A DNA stretch of 64,000 bases, from NCBI RefSeq assembly GCF_963678635.1, contig NC_087068.1, positions 13,336,027-13,400,026 on the forward strand, read 5' to 3'. Both the position numbers and the translations under genes were made by a program. Source of the stretch: Symsagittifera roscoffensis. Its lineage: Eukaryota > Xenacoelomorpha > Acoela > Convolutidae. Below, piece by piece: positions 48,581 to 60,249 of this stretch (the first letter of the stretch is position 1; each line of letters starts with the position of its first letter). Below the pieces are notes generated by a model. That model was not told the DNA's origin and did not search any database. It saw only the letters and a program-made list of their open reading frames with translations.

Positions 48581-49059
48581 TATATATAAATCACCTTGAA
48601 GCTCTCAGGCGAAAAAAATTCATCGATAATTGAAATAGGTTTCGTTTTGTTTATCGTAACTATGTGTTTCTACTGATGTTAAATTCTTTTTATGAATTGA
48701 TAGAAAACATTTGACGTACACTTGTGTTTTGAAATTATTTTCGATGTGCAAATAAAGTGTTCTTTTTTATCAACAATACACATGAAATGAAAAAAAAAAA
48801 CAAGATCTGATAAGTGATGTGACATACGACCAGAAACGGACAAAACGCAATTTCGTATTCGATTTTTTATCGGAACAAATGACCGAGAGAATTGATGGTC
48901 TTTATGGATTAGTGATGCTAATTGAACCATTAGGCACATCGGAAGGAGTTAATATTGACTAACATGCTAATTTTTAAAATCTCGATTTGGACATGAACGA
49001 TACGTAACCTTTTTATATTTCGCACCAACTGAAACTGCAAAAACAAAACGACAAAATTC
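48581..49059. other. AT-rich spacer after the LINE relic
   Basis: No coding signal; small minus-strand open frames are not convincing. Confidence 0.45.
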
Positions 49060-49215
49060 TCGACAGACTGCGTGAAACTGATCGAGGTTGAAGAAAGAAT
49101 CGGATTGTCAGAAACCATTCCGAGTTGTAACGATTGTGCAGTTACAATCGTTACAAAGCAATTCACGAGAACCAGGAAGGGTGTTGGGACGACGGTTCCA
49201 GCCTTCCGGAAATAA
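49060..49215 (-). repeat. Right inverted repeat around the LINE relic, with covarying hairpin
   Basis: Inverse partner of 45240-45420. The hairpin stem is TTGTAACGATTGT (49125-49137) / ACAATCGTTACAA (49144-49156). It differs from the left copy at one base on each arm, and the two changes preserve pairing (C-G there, T-A here). Confidence 0.7.
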
Positions 49216-49328
49216 AAACGTAAGACTTGTTTAAAAGACAAGGAAATTCAAAAAAAGTGTATTATGTATACTCAATTCAAATAATTCCTGTCTTAAACAA
49301 GTCTTTCGTTTTTGTTCCAACCTTCCGA
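49203..49328. repeat. Imperfect palindrome, arms about 43 bp
   Basis: CTTCCGGAAATAAAAACGTA...AGACTTGTTTAAAAGACAAGG pairs with CCTGTCTTAAACAAGTCTTT...CGTTTTTGTTCCAACCTTCCG on the other side of a ~38-nt AT-rich loop. Confidence 0.7.
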
Positions 49329-49448
49329 CTGCTCGCACAGTAGTACGTCAAACGTTGACAATTATTTTGGTGCACTTTTTGTATGGTGAGGTGCCCACTT
49401 TTTTGTATGGTGAGGAGCGTATCCTGTAGGGTTATGTTTTTCATTTTT

Positions 49449-49830
49449 ATATGAATAAATCACGGGCAATTTTGTCTTCCAAAGGTTCCAACTCTGATTT
49501 TGCTGCTTGTGCAATGAACGCCGCGTGAAATGCCTCTAAGGCTTCTCGCTGTTCCTGCGTTTTTGTGAAGAGTTTTCACCTTTCTTGTGTTACGCAATTC
49601 ACTTTATGAAAAGAATCCGATGCTAGCTCAACAATTTCTTTCAATGACAATTTTGATAATTCTGCGTGGTTATTTTGTAAAACGCTTTTTTTGTTCCTTC
49701 TGTTCCTAGAGAGAGGAATAGTCTGGATACGAGCTTCTTTGTACCTCATTGTAACAAGTGTTGTGACCAACTCCCGGACCTCCTCTTCTCTCTTCGCTCT
49801 CGAGCACAATTGTCTCTGGCTGGTTTGTCT
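49449..49830 (-). mobile_element. Gag-like fragment of an LTR retrotransposon, with an in-frame TGA
   Basis: 77 codons (49809-49576; 'RELVTTLVTMRYKEARIQTI', 'LSLKEIVELASDSFHKVNCV') end at TGA. The same frame then continues 'QEQREALEAFHAAFIAQAAK' and LEDKIARDLFI before TAA near 49449. The last segment resembles the retrotransposon gag pattern '...EDxIxRDLFI'. No protease, RT or integrase is attached. Confidence 0.5.
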
Positions 49831-51578
49831 CTCAGATCATTAGCTGCTATTGCATTTGCATTTTCCCTTGAGTGTTTCTGGTCTTGGAGTTGGTTCTTCC
49901 CTTATTTTTTTGGGTCTTCGAATGATTAAATTTATCAGTCAACGTAGCGTCACTGCTAGGGGCATAGTTTTTGTACTTCAAAGATTGTGTTGATTCGGCT
50001 CGCTTTATATTCGTCGATACTGCAAAAACATGCGTGTAATCAGTCCTTAAATTAGATTCTTAAAAAAGAGGGAGAGAAAACATGTTCTATCATACCTTTC
50101 CGGTATGTGGCTCGACATATATGCCGTCCAAAATTACACCAGACGTTTTTTAATTTTTCATAAATTATGAAGTTAATATTGCGAGACCAAATTGTGCACT
50201 GGATAGGCACACAATTTTTTGTCTGTATGATTCTGGATTTCAGAGACAAGTCTTAAAACATGTTAACATTTTGTTTGAATGATCAAAGAGAATGAAAGAA
50301 CAAAAGAAGAACAAAAAGAGCGTCCTTGTCGCAGAATCCGCTTACAGCTCACAAAATGCACACTTTGGCCTTGTAATGAAAAAAATTATCGTATGTTTGT
50401 AATCAAGCCCCTAAGAGAACCTCTAATCGAAGAGAAACTCCTCTTATTTCTTATTTGTTAGGAACTATACCCCAAAGTTCTTGTTTTCTTTATTTGAAAT
50501 GAAACCCGGTTTGCTTTGCCCGTTATTTAGAATTAGCACTGAACAATTTGAACAGAACAGTTTGATGACTCGCGGATTACATCAAACTTTTGGATGCCGC
50601 AAAATTTTTATTGGCTAAAATAAATTATTTTTTGCAATGTTTCGCCCAGAATTTTTTTGTTAATATGGTGTGAGGGGGATTTTTTTAGTCATGGGGGAGG
50701 AAATTCTGAATCACACAAAAATTGGACTCGCCCAGCTACTAGCCCACTACCTAACCCACTACCCAACTTGTCCACTACCTAACTGAGCTCAAACAGTGCA
50801 AAAGAAAGAAATGTGAGTAATTTTTAGAAGTAAAAACTAAATGGAAACATAAACTAAAAGGCTCGAAAGAACAAACCCGGATATTTGACTAAAAATTTGA
50901 CTAGGTCGACCTAATAGTTAACGTTATTTGACATTAAATTTAGTTATTGGTGTATTTGGCAATACTTTATTTTTCGGTGAAGTGAATAGTGAAAAATTTC
51001 CAAAAAAAATGACGAAAACTTTTATGATACATATTTTTTCAAAGAAAGTGCTTTAAAAATTTTTTAAAACTTTTTTTTATTAAAATGTTTTTATTCAATG
51101 TCTTTGAAAATTTATCACTGTTCCGAGGACCTTAAGGGGCAGTCGGAACATTCCGGGCTTTAAAACGACCAGTCTAAATAACGACCAGTCTGATATAATC
51201 TGAAACGACCAGTCTAAATAAGTCATAAGCTGTGTGTGGATCAGATTTGCTCAATGAAGTTTTTCGAAGCGACGTCTGAGATCTTGTTTGACAACAGGGA
51301 GATCGAAAGGCAGCTCTTAGTTTGTTTTTCGCTGATAATATGAAAAATCCTCAATACAACAACGAAAAGAGGTCAGCGACTTATAACGCAATCAAAAGGA
51401 TCTTGCATCTGATTATCTTGTAACTAAAAATCCTCAGTCGCGCAGGGGTTAAAGTCGCGCAAAAGTACGATGTAGATTGCCTTAAAACTCGACTCAAAAC
51501 GGTTCCGCTAGTTAAAAAGTCCCGAGAGTTGCATGTAAAGTAATGTACTAATGTCCTATATAAACTAAGGTGGCCAGT
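49831..51578. other. Gene-free part of duplication unit, copy 1
   Basis: No trusted ORF. Short features are a CTAxCCCACTACC repeat near 50735-50790 and three AACGACCAGTCT units at 51165-51218. The 60-codon plus-strand frame at 50279-50461 is charged, repeat-encoded and not called. Confidence 0.5.
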
Positions 51579-51907
51579 CAATAAACAGAATGGTCTAAAA
51601 GCAGATTGGGTCCAAGAGCAGAAAAACAGAAAACTATCAACTATTATACGCTAATCGGTAAATTAATTATCAGAAATGTCAATTATATCAAAGCAACGAA
51701 AAATTTATGTATGATTTCAGTAATTTAATCAAGAATTTTTCAAAACAATTAATCAAAAAGCTCCAGTCAATTCATGCATAATTTATTCTTTTTCTGGGTA
51801 TTTTTTGACGATTCTAAAAATTGAGACCTTAGAGACCATTATAAACCAATATTAGTCTGTTTTTCTGCCCTTGGACCCATTATGCACTTGGACCATTCTG
51901 CATATTG
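51579..51907. mobile_element. TIR element (MITE-like), copy 1
   Basis: The ends form ~50-bp inverted repeats. The left strand reads CAATAAACAGAATGGTC ... GGGTCCAAGAGCAGAAAAAC and the inverted right end CAATATGCAGAATGGTC ... GGGTCCAAGGGCAGAAAAAC. The interior is AT-rich and non-coding. A half copy (left end only) lies at 53533-53640. Confidence 0.75.
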
Positions 51908-52399
51908 CTCCGCCTCCCTAAACTAAGCTTAGCTTAGGATGATTTAGGAAAGTTAATATTAGAGTTCAAATAAAATGTGCGTTAATTATTTCGCGGGCGT
52001 TCAACGGTACCGAAGTACAAACATAGGTGGGAAATTTTCAGAATGATTTAAACGCATTTTCTAACTTTTTCTGAAGCGCGGAAAATTACTGACGCTAATT
52101 GACACAGAAAATCACTCCAATGTTGGCGCCAAAATGTCTCCAACTGCAAATTAAACAATTGTTTTGCCGCCAAAATGTCTAAATTGCAATTTTCTCGCTG
52201 AAAATCTTAAAGTGGCACTTTAGATTGTAAACGTTTGCCGTTTAGTTATTGATTGCCGCACTTAATATGTTGAAATTTGTTCAAATTTTTGGCACTGTTG
52301 AACAAAGTTTTCGTTTTTGGCATTGTTGAACTATTTTTTTTTCGGCACTGTTGTTGTACTTCGATACTGTTGTACTGCCCCATTGTTTCTAACTAAAAG
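51908..52399. other. Spacer between TIR element and repeat A, copy 1
   Basis: Contains three loosely repeated GGCACTGTTG / GGCATTGTTG motifs (52290-52350). No gene. Confidence 0.5.
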
Positions 52400-53275
52400 T
52401 GTAACAGTCGCCTACTTCGGTCACATATGAGGCTTAAGAGAAATAGGCCCTATAACCATTGGCTCAAGAGTCAGGGACACTAACTCTTGTGTTTTTCTAC
52501 CTCAAAACGGTCGCAGCCAATTCGGTTCACTTGCGACATGAGACTAGAACCCGTTACAGCTTAAAGGCCACTACCAAAATACCCCCCCCCCCCACTCTAG
52601 AAAATAAGAACGTCCCCATACTTAGGTCTCAAAATAACCAAAATACGCGAACGCCGTTAAAAACAGGGTCGGAACAATCCGTTAAGTTACTTTTTATTAG
52701 ACTGTGGAACTTTCATCCATTTTAGATGGATCAACCTAAAACTCGCCTTACCTCAACAAACTTGTCATAAACTGCACTCGGGAACATTAAATTTGGTACT
52801 TACATAGCAGCACACTTGAGAAACAGAGTAATTAAGCTAATTAATTACTCTAGCATGAATATGATCGAATATAACTCAAGAAGTTTTCTAACAATGAGCT
52901 CCAATCAAAGGAAATGAGTTTTGACTTGAGATTATAGTTTTTGGGTCTGAACCATTGGGAGACTTCAGTTGTCCACCTTTCCACTAAAGGTTCACTCTGG
53001 TTCAGTCGAATTTTGATTCGCTCTTGCAATTGCTATGTCTCCTATATCAGATATGGCGTGCTCTACTCTCGTTTTCTACGACGAAAATTGCGAATAGCAA
53101 TTTCCCGCTGTTTTTATTCGACAACTTTCCCGCAATTGTATTTCGGTTTATCTGATTTTATATTTGATGTTTTCAGTTGTCGCGAGAAAACTGAGCATGA
53201 CAGGCTCCATTCGAAATTTTGAAAAATTAAACTCCATTCCAAAACCACGTGTTCCTCAAGGTCAAACTTCCAGAT
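52400..53275 (+). repeat. Repeat A, copy 3
   Basis: Starts TGTAACAGTCGCCTACTTCG and stays alignable with copies 1, 2 and 4 through GTTTTCAG and AAAACTGAGCATGACAGGC to ATGACCGACTGGCACA. The run of Cs at 52582-52593 differs in length between copies. Confidence 0.85.
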
Positions 53276-53455
53276 ATGACCGACTGGCACAACGCAATAA
53301 CACTGAACTCGCTCTCTCCGCAGGAGATCGCTAGTAATATTCAAGCTCACAGTCGACCTGTTAAAACATTTAAATTGCATAAAACAACAAGACTGCTCGT
53401 ATCAGGTCGAAGCCCTGAATGTTCCGACTTCCTTTTAAGGTTTATGGAGCAGTAA
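53276..53455 (+). CDS. Small 59-codon ORF following repeat A (copy in unit 1)
   Basis: ATG to TAA, beginning MTDWHNAITLNSLSPQEI and ending RSPECSDFLLRFMEQ. It starts at a fixed place after repeat A and is preserved in the second unit (60250-60429) with two residue differences. The first residues (MTDWH) also follow repeat A copy 2 at 34077, after which that copy diverges. It could be the truncated start of a retroelement protein. No family recognised. Confidence 0.4.
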   Translation: MTDWHNAITLNSLSPQEIASNIQAHSRPVKTFKLHKTTRLLVSGRSPECSDFLLRFMEQ

Positions 53456-53532
53456 TAACATTAACAAATTCAATGAAATAAAACAAAATAGAAAAAAAAA
53501 TTTCTGAAATTTGAAAGTTTTTATAAAAATCA

Positions 53533-53640
53533 TCAATAAGCAGAATGGTCTAAGAGCAGAATGGGTCCAAGAGCAGAAAAACAGAAAGCTATCAACTATT
53601 ATACGCTAATCGGTAAATTAATTATCAGAAATGTCAATCA
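53533..53640 (+). mobile_element. Half copy of the TIR element
   Basis: CAATAAGCAGAATGGTCTAA ... GGTCCAAGAGCAGAAAAACA continues as in the left half of 51579-51907 to AGAAATGTCAAT and then breaks off. Confidence 0.7.
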
Positions 53641-55095
53641 CGCCATATAAAGTACAAAAGGATAGATTTTGCTCCTTGTAACAAACCAATTATGGCAAAT
53701 AGGCTTCTTATAAAAAACTTGGAAGGATTTCTAAGATGGATTAAACCTCCGCTTACGCGTTAATAGCGCGAAATATATCGCTCGTTAATTGTCCCAAATT
53801 GGCCAGAATGGCAATCTTTAAACCCCCGTAACTTTACGAAAAATGAACACAGGTGAAATATTTTCTCAGATTTGAGCTCAGGACAACCATACCTTTCAAA
53901 TGATATAGAAAAATTCCGTCAAAAGTGGCTAGTTAAAAAGTCGAAGTTTGTCTGAAAAAAAAACCCACAACGAGCACAAATATTCCGTTAGTTTCGTATC
54001 GAAAGTCGGAACAATTAAAACAATCACAACGAAAAGCTCAACATTTATTTGTTCGCTAACTTGCGTTTTTCAAGATTAATAAAATTGAATTTTTTTATAA
54101 CGGGGTTTTCTCTTTTTTATTATTTAGTTGGCAATTTGTCAAACACAAGTTATTTTTTGGAGATGTTATGTTTTCATTATATGTTTCCTTAATTATCAAT
54201 AATTTTACTTTTGTTAACACAGTTCCACTTTTTTTTCAAGACCAAATCAAGTTTTTGGCTTTTTTTTTATTTCTTTAATTAATCAGATGGTCCCCATGAT
54301 ATTTTTTTAGGTTTTTGGTTTCTGTAAAAGTTGAGCTATGCCTGCGATTTTGTTGTTTTTATTACACTTTTTGTCTAGTGAAACGTGGAAAACTTTGTTT
54401 TTAATTTTGCTGAACTAAATGCAAGTAGCACAAAAAATTGAGACATGTTCGTCAGCCATTGTAAAAAGATAAAAAAGTAATAAAAATTTTAAAAAAATGA
54501 AATTTTTTAAAAATTATTTCCAATTTTTTTCCTCACATTTCCAAAGTTTTTGATTTTTTTTAGGTTCAGCTAAAAACTGCAAAATTAACTTCAATTGGGT
54601 AAAACTAAATTTTCAAGGCTCAAATTAAGCCTAAATAGGCTAATGTAAGCCCGCTGACTCGCTCGACATTGGAAGACAAATCAAAAGTTTTCATCCGGTT
54701 ATTCTCGCACGGCGAAAAAGTTTTTGAATTTTTTTGATGTCGTTCAAATCAAAGTCGATAGAGTCTTAAAATGATATATCACTCAAACCAGGCCGATCAT
54801 TATTTGTGGAAACTGATTTTGCGTGGAAAACTAAAAGCAAAAAAAAACAAAAAAACAACTGAACACCCGAATAAAAAGTTCCTCCTATTTTCAATGGTTG
54901 GTTTTAAAAAAAAGAGCCTACAATTTTTTGTTTTATTCTATCAGATAAGTTGGATCAGAGAGTTTTTATCATGTAGATCAGTTTGCAATCTGAATTTCAC
55001 ATCTAATGCCGTATAAGTTTAATTTAATTTTTGATTAAAATTAAAAGAAAAAATATGGACTTGAAACTGATAAAATTCAAGAAACTTATAGTTTA
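53641..55095. other. AT-rich part of duplication unit, copy 1
   Basis: No gene. Repeat D occurs at 54650-54905 (CTGACTCGCTCGACATTGG; GATATATCACTCAAACCAGG; TTTTCAATGGTTGG). Confidence 0.6.
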
Positions 55096-55380
55096 TGGCA
55101 AGGCATTGCAGCGCAGACCAGGGCACGACAATGCAAGGCCATGCATAAAGTAAGGCAAGACTAGGAAAGTCGAGGCGAGGCGAGGCAAGGCAAGGCAAGG
55201 CAAGAAGAGGAAAGACAAGACACTGCAAGGCATGGCAAGGCAAGGCAAGGCAAGGGAAGGCAAGGCAAGGCAAGGCAAGGCAAGACAAGACAAGGCAAGG
55301 CAAGGCAAGGCAAGGCAAGGCAAGGCAAGGGAAGTCCAGGCAAGGCAAAACAAAGCAAGGCAAGGCCAATTAGCCAAGGC
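55096..55380. repeat. (GGCAA)n pentanucleotide array, unit 1 array 1
   Basis: GGCAA repeats with occasional GACAA and GAGGC variants. A 5-bp period is free of stops on the minus strand in all three frames, which explains the long Leu-Ala-Leu-Pro-Cys open frames read across it; these are not genes. Confidence 0.95.
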
Positions 55381-55917
55381 AATGTACGGCAACACAGGGC
55401 AGGACGGAGGCAACACATGGCTGGGCTATCTAGGAACATCAGGGCGCAACAAAGCAAAGCGTAATGTTGGAAACCATGCAGCCAGTTATCCTTCGTCTAG
55501 CCAGCTTTTCAACCTTTCAGCCATCGTCTAAGCCTTCCATCTGACCAACAAGACATATACCTAACGACCCATACGTCTTCCCAACCATCGATTTCTCCAG
55601 TTTTCGTCAATCTAACCGACTACCCACCCAGCCATTCATACAACCATTCAACCTGCCATCTAGCCAGCCATGCCTTGACCTAGGCCTGATCCTGCTTTCT
55701 AGCCAGCCATCCATGCAGCAAAAAAAAGACCCTTCTCACTTTTATCTTTTTTATCAGATAAAATGAATCGAAGAGATATTATTTCGTAGATCAGTTCGCA
55801 GTCTGCATTTCACACTTAATGCCTCATAAGTCTGTGCGTCGTAAATTTTTTAAAAAAATTTTCAAGTAAAATAAATGGACTTGAAACTCATGAAATTCAG
55901 GAATTTTATAGTTTAGG
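55381..55917. repeat. Degenerate CCAGCCATCCAT-type sequence between pentanucleotide arrays
   Basis: From 55480 to 55710 loosely repeated CCAGCCA/CCATC motifs occur, then AT-rich sequence to 55917. No gene. Confidence 0.6.
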
Positions 55918-56240
55918 ACAAGGCATCGCAGGATAGAACAGGGCACGCCGAAGCTTGGCTAGGCTAGGCTAGGCTACGCTAGACAGCACAGGGTAAGACA
56001 ATGCAAGGCCAGGCAAAATAACGTAAGGCAAGACGAGGAAAGGCGAGGCAATGCAAGGCAGGAAAAGTCACTGCAAGGCGTGGCATAGCAAGGCAAGGCA
56101 AGGCAAGACAAGACGAGGCCAGACAAGGAAAGATCAGGCAAGTCAAGGCAAGTCATTGCAAGTCAAGGGCAGGCCAGGCAACGCAAAACAAAACAAGGCA
56201 AGGCCAATTAGCCAAGACATTATCCGACGATGCGATGCAG
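55918..56240. repeat. (GGCAA)n pentanucleotide array, unit 1 array 2
   Basis: Degenerate GGCAA/GACAA repeats, including GGCTAGGCTAGGCTAGGCTA at about 55955-55975. Confidence 0.9.
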
Positions 56241-56399
56241 GGTAGGACGGTAACGCAACGCAAGTCAGGGCTATTCAGGAAAAACAGGCGCAAAATTTCA
56301 GAATTAAAGCCGGATAACTTTGTGCGTGTTAATTACTTTTTGAATGAAATTCAAAAAAGTATATGGACTTGAAACTCATGAAATACAATAAATTTATAG

Positions 56400-56511
56400 T
56401 TTAGGGAAAGGAATTGCTGGGCAAAACAGGGCACGACAATGCAAGGCAAGACTAGGTGAGGCAAGGCAAGGCAAAGCAAGACAAGGCAAGTCCAGACAAG
56501 GCAAGCAAGGC
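56400..56511. repeat. (GGCAA)n array at the duplication junction, unit 1 array 3
   Basis: The array is cut at 56511, where the second copy of the ~6.96-kb unit starts. In the second unit the same array continues uninterrupted past 63437. Confidence 0.9.
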
Positions 56512-56771
56512 TGTTCCTGCGTTTTTGTGAAGAGTTTTCACCTTTCTTGTGTTACGCAATTCACTTTATGAAAAGAATCCGATGCTAGCTCAACAATTTC
56601 TTTCAATGACAATTTTGATAATTCTGCGTGGTTATTTTGTAAAACGCTTTTTTTGTTCCTTCTGTTCCTAGAGAGAGGAATAGTCTGGATACGAGCTTCT
56701 TTGTACCTCATTGTAACAAGTGTTGTGACCAACTCCCGGACCTCCTCTTCTCTCTTCGCTCTCGAGCACAA
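56512..56771 (-). mobile_element. Gag-like fragment, copy 2, truncated at the junction
   Basis: The 77-codon frame is identical in protein to the first copy, but the part after the TGA is lost after a few codons because the duplication breakpoint lies at 56511/56512. Confidence 0.5.
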
Positions 56772-58542
56772 TTGTCTCTGGCTGGTTTGTCTCTCAGATC
56801 ATTAGCTGCTATTGCATTTGCATTTTCCCTTGAGTGTTTCTGGTCTTGGAGTTGGTTCTTCCCTTATTTTTTTTGGGTCTTCGAATGATTAAATTTATCA
56901 GTCAACGTAGCGTCACTGCTAGGGGCATAGTTTTTGTACTTCAAAGATTGTGTTGATTCGGCTCGCTTTATATTCGTCGATACTGCAAAAACATGCGTGT
57001 AATCAGTCCTTAAATTAGATTCTTAAAAAAGAGGGAGAGAAAACATGTTCTATCATACCTTTCCGGTCTGTGGCTCGACATATATGCCGTCCAAAAATAC
57101 ACTAGACGTTTTTTAATTTTTCATAAATTATGAAGTTAATATTGCGAGACCAAATTGTGCACTGGATAGGCACACAATTTTTTGTCTGTATGATTCTGGA
57201 TTTCAGAGACAAGTCTTAAAACATGTTAACATTTTGCTGGAATGATCAAAGAGAATGAAAGAACAAAAGAAGAACAAAAAGAGCGTCCTTGTCGCAGAAT
57301 CCGCTTACAGCTCACAAAATGCACACTTTGGCCTTGTAATGAAAAAAATTATCGTATGTTTGTAATCAAGCCCCTAAGAGAACCTCTAATCGAAGAGAAA
57401 CTCCTCTTATATCTAATTTCTTAGGAACTATACCCCAAAGTTCGTGTTTTCTTTATTTGAAATGAAACCCGGTTTGCTTTGCCCGTTATTTAGAATTAGC
57501 ACTGAACAATTTGAACAGAACATTTTGATGACTCGCGGATTACATCAAACTTTTGGATGCCGCAAAATTTTTATTGGCTAAAATAAATTATTTTTTGCAA
57601 TGTTTCGCCCAGAATTTTTTTGTTAATATGGTGTGAGGGGGATTTTTTTAGTCATGGGGGAGGAAATTCTGAATCACACAAAAATTGGACTCGCCCAGCT
57701 ACTAGCCCACTACCTAACCCACTACCCAACTTGTCCACTACCTAACTGAGCTCAAACAGTGCAAAAGAAAGAAATGTGAGTAATTTTTAGAAGTAAAAAC
57801 TAAATGGAAACATAAACTAAAAGGCTCGAAAGAACAAACCCGGATATTTGACTAAAAATTTGACTAGGTCGACCTAATAGTTAACGTTATTTGACATTAA
57901 ATTTAGTTATTGGTGTATTTGGCAATACTTTATTTTTCGGTGAAGTGAATCGTGAAAAATTTCCAAAAAAAAATGACGAAAACTTTTATGATACATATTT
58001 TTTCAAAGAAAGTGCTTTAAAAATTTTTTAAAACTTTTTTTTATTAAAATGTTTTTATTCAATGTCTTTGAAAATTTATCACTGTTCCGAGGACCTTAAG
58101 GGGCAGTCGGAACATTCCGGGCTTTAAAACGACCAGTCTAATTAACGACCAGTCTGATATAATCTGAAACGACCAGTCTAAATAAGTCATAAGCTGTGTG
58201 TGGATCAGATTTGCTCAATGAAGTTTTTCGAAGCGACGTCTGAGATCTTGTTTGACAACAGGGAGATCGAAAGGCAGCTCTTAGTTTGTTTTTCGCTGAT
58301 AATATGAAAAATCCTCAATACAACAACGAAAAGAGGTCAGCGACTTATAACGCAATCAAAAGGATCTTGCATCTGATTATCTTGTAACTAAAAATCCTCA
58401 GTCGCGCAGGGGTTAAAGTCGCGCAAAAGTACGATGTAGATTGCCTTAAAACTCGACTCAAAACGGTTCCGCTAGTTAAAAAGTCCCGAGAGTTGCATGT
58501 AAAGTAATGTACTAATGTCCTATATAAACTAAGGTGGCCAGT
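56772..58542. other. Gene-free part of duplication unit, copy 2
   Basis: Same content as 49831-51578; no gene. Confidence 0.5.
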
Positions 58543-58883
58543 CAATAAACAGAATGGTCTAAAAGCAGATTGGGTCCAAGAGCAGAAAAACAGAAAACTA
58601 TCAACTATTATACGCTAATCGGTAAATTAATTATCAGAAATGTCAATTATATCAAAGCAACGAACAATTTATGTATGATTTCAGTAATTTAATCAAGAAT
58701 TTTTCAAAACAATTAATCAAAAAGCTCCAGTCAATTCATGCATAATTTATTCTTTTTCTGGGTATTTTTTGACGATTCTAAAAATTGCTTTTATCAATTA
58801 GCCCTTAGAGACCATTATAAACCAATATTAGTCTGTTTTTCTGCCCTTGGACCCATTATGCACTTGGACCATTCTGCTTATTG
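58543..58883. mobile_element. TIR element, copy 2
   Basis: Same element as 51579-51907. The right end (inverted: CAATAAGCAGAATGGTCC) is closer to the left end than in copy 1. Confidence 0.75.
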
Positions 58884-59375
58884 CTCCGCCTCCCTAAACT
58901 AAGCTTAGCTTAGGATGATTTAGGAAAGTTAATATTAGAGTTCAAATAAAATGTGCGTTAATTATTTCGCGGGCGTTCAACAGTACCGAAGTACAAACAT
59001 AGGTGGGAAATTTTCAGAATGATTTAAACGCATTTTCTAACTTTTTTTGAAGCGCGGAAAATTACTGACGCTAATTGACACAGAAAATCACTCCAATGTT
59101 GGCGCCAAAATGTCTCCAACTGCAAATTAAACAATTGTTTTGCCGCCAAAATGTCTAAATTGCAAATTTTCTCGCTGAAAATCTTAAAGTGGCACTTTAG
59201 ATTGTAAACGTTTGCCGTTTAGTTATTGATTGCCGCACTTAATATGTTGAAATTTGTTCAAATTTTTGGCACTGTTGAACAAAGTTTTCGTTTTTGGCAT
59301 TGTTGAACTATTTTTTTTTCGGCACTGTTGTTGTACTTCGATACTGTTGTACTGCCCTATTGTTTCTAACTAAAC

Positions 59376-60249
59376 GTGTAACAGTCGCCTACTTCGGTCA
59401 CATATGAGGCTTAAGAAAAATAGGCCCTATAACCATTGGCTCAAGAGTCAGGGACACTAACTCTTGTGTTTTTCTACCTCAAAACGGTCGCAGCCAATTC
59501 GGTTCACTTGCGACATGAGACTAGAACCCGTTACAGCTTAAAGGCCACTACCAAAATACCCCCCCCCACTCTAGAAAATAAGAACGTCCCCATACTTAGG
59601 TCTCAAAATAACCAAAATACGCGAACGCCGTTAAAAACAGGGTCGGAACAATCCGTTAAGTTACTTTTTATTAGACTGTGGAACTTTCATCCATTTTAGA
59701 TGGATCAACCTAAAACTCGCCTTACCTCAACAAACTTGTCATAAACTGCACTCGGGAACATTAAATTTGGTACTTACATAGCAGCACACTTGAGAAACAG
59801 AGTAATTAAGCTAATTAATTACTCTAGCATGAATATGATCGAATATAACTCAAGAAGTTTTCTAACAATGAGCTCCAATCAAAGAAAATGAGTTTTGACT
59901 TGAGATTATAGTTTTTGGGTCTGAACCATTGGGAGACTTCAGTTGTCCACCTTTCCACTAAAGGTTCACTCTGGTTCAGTCGAATTTTGATTCGCTCTTG
60001 CAATTGCTATGTCTCCTATATCAGATATGGCGTGCTCTACTCTCGTTTTCTACGACGAAAATTGCGAATAGCAATTTCCCGCTGTTTTTATTCGACAACT
60101 TTCCCGCAATTGTATTTCGGTTTATCTGATTTTATATTTGATGTTTTCAGTTGTCGCGAGAAAACTGAGCATGACAGGCTCCATTCGAAATTTTGAAAAA
60201 TTAAACTCCATTCCAAAACCACGTGTTCCTCAAGGTAAAACTTCCAGAT
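59376..60249 (+). repeat. Repeat A, copy 4
   Basis: Near-identical to copy 3, including the GTTTTCAG and ATGACCGACTGG landmarks. Confidence 0.85.

Larger units (their letters stand above)
49550..56511. repeat. Tandem segmental duplication, copy 1 (about 6.96 kb)
   Basis: The whole stretch recurs at 56512-63437 in the same order and orientation, with scattered substitutions and small indels, roughly 1-2% by eye. The junction at 56511/56512 fuses a GGCAAG array to CTGTTCCTGCGTTTTTGTGA, which in copy 1 follows TCTCG; GCT is shared at both breakpoints (microhomology). Contents: gag-like fragment, TIR element, repeat A with a 59-codon ORF, repeat D, pentanucleotide arrays. Confidence 0.95.

Noticed and set aside
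52459-52725. 87-88-codon plus-strand frame conserved among repeat A copies
   Set aside because: A poly-C run of variable length inside it changes the frame between copies, so the protein is not conserved; only the repeat DNA is.
55019-55531. Long Leu-Ala-Leu-Pro-Cys open frames in several frames on the minus strand (also 55974-56156, 61973-62434, 63284-63633)
   Set aside because: They are translations of the GGCAA/TTGCC pentanucleotide array. A 5-bp period has no stop in any minus frame, and the frames follow repeat borders, not gene signals.
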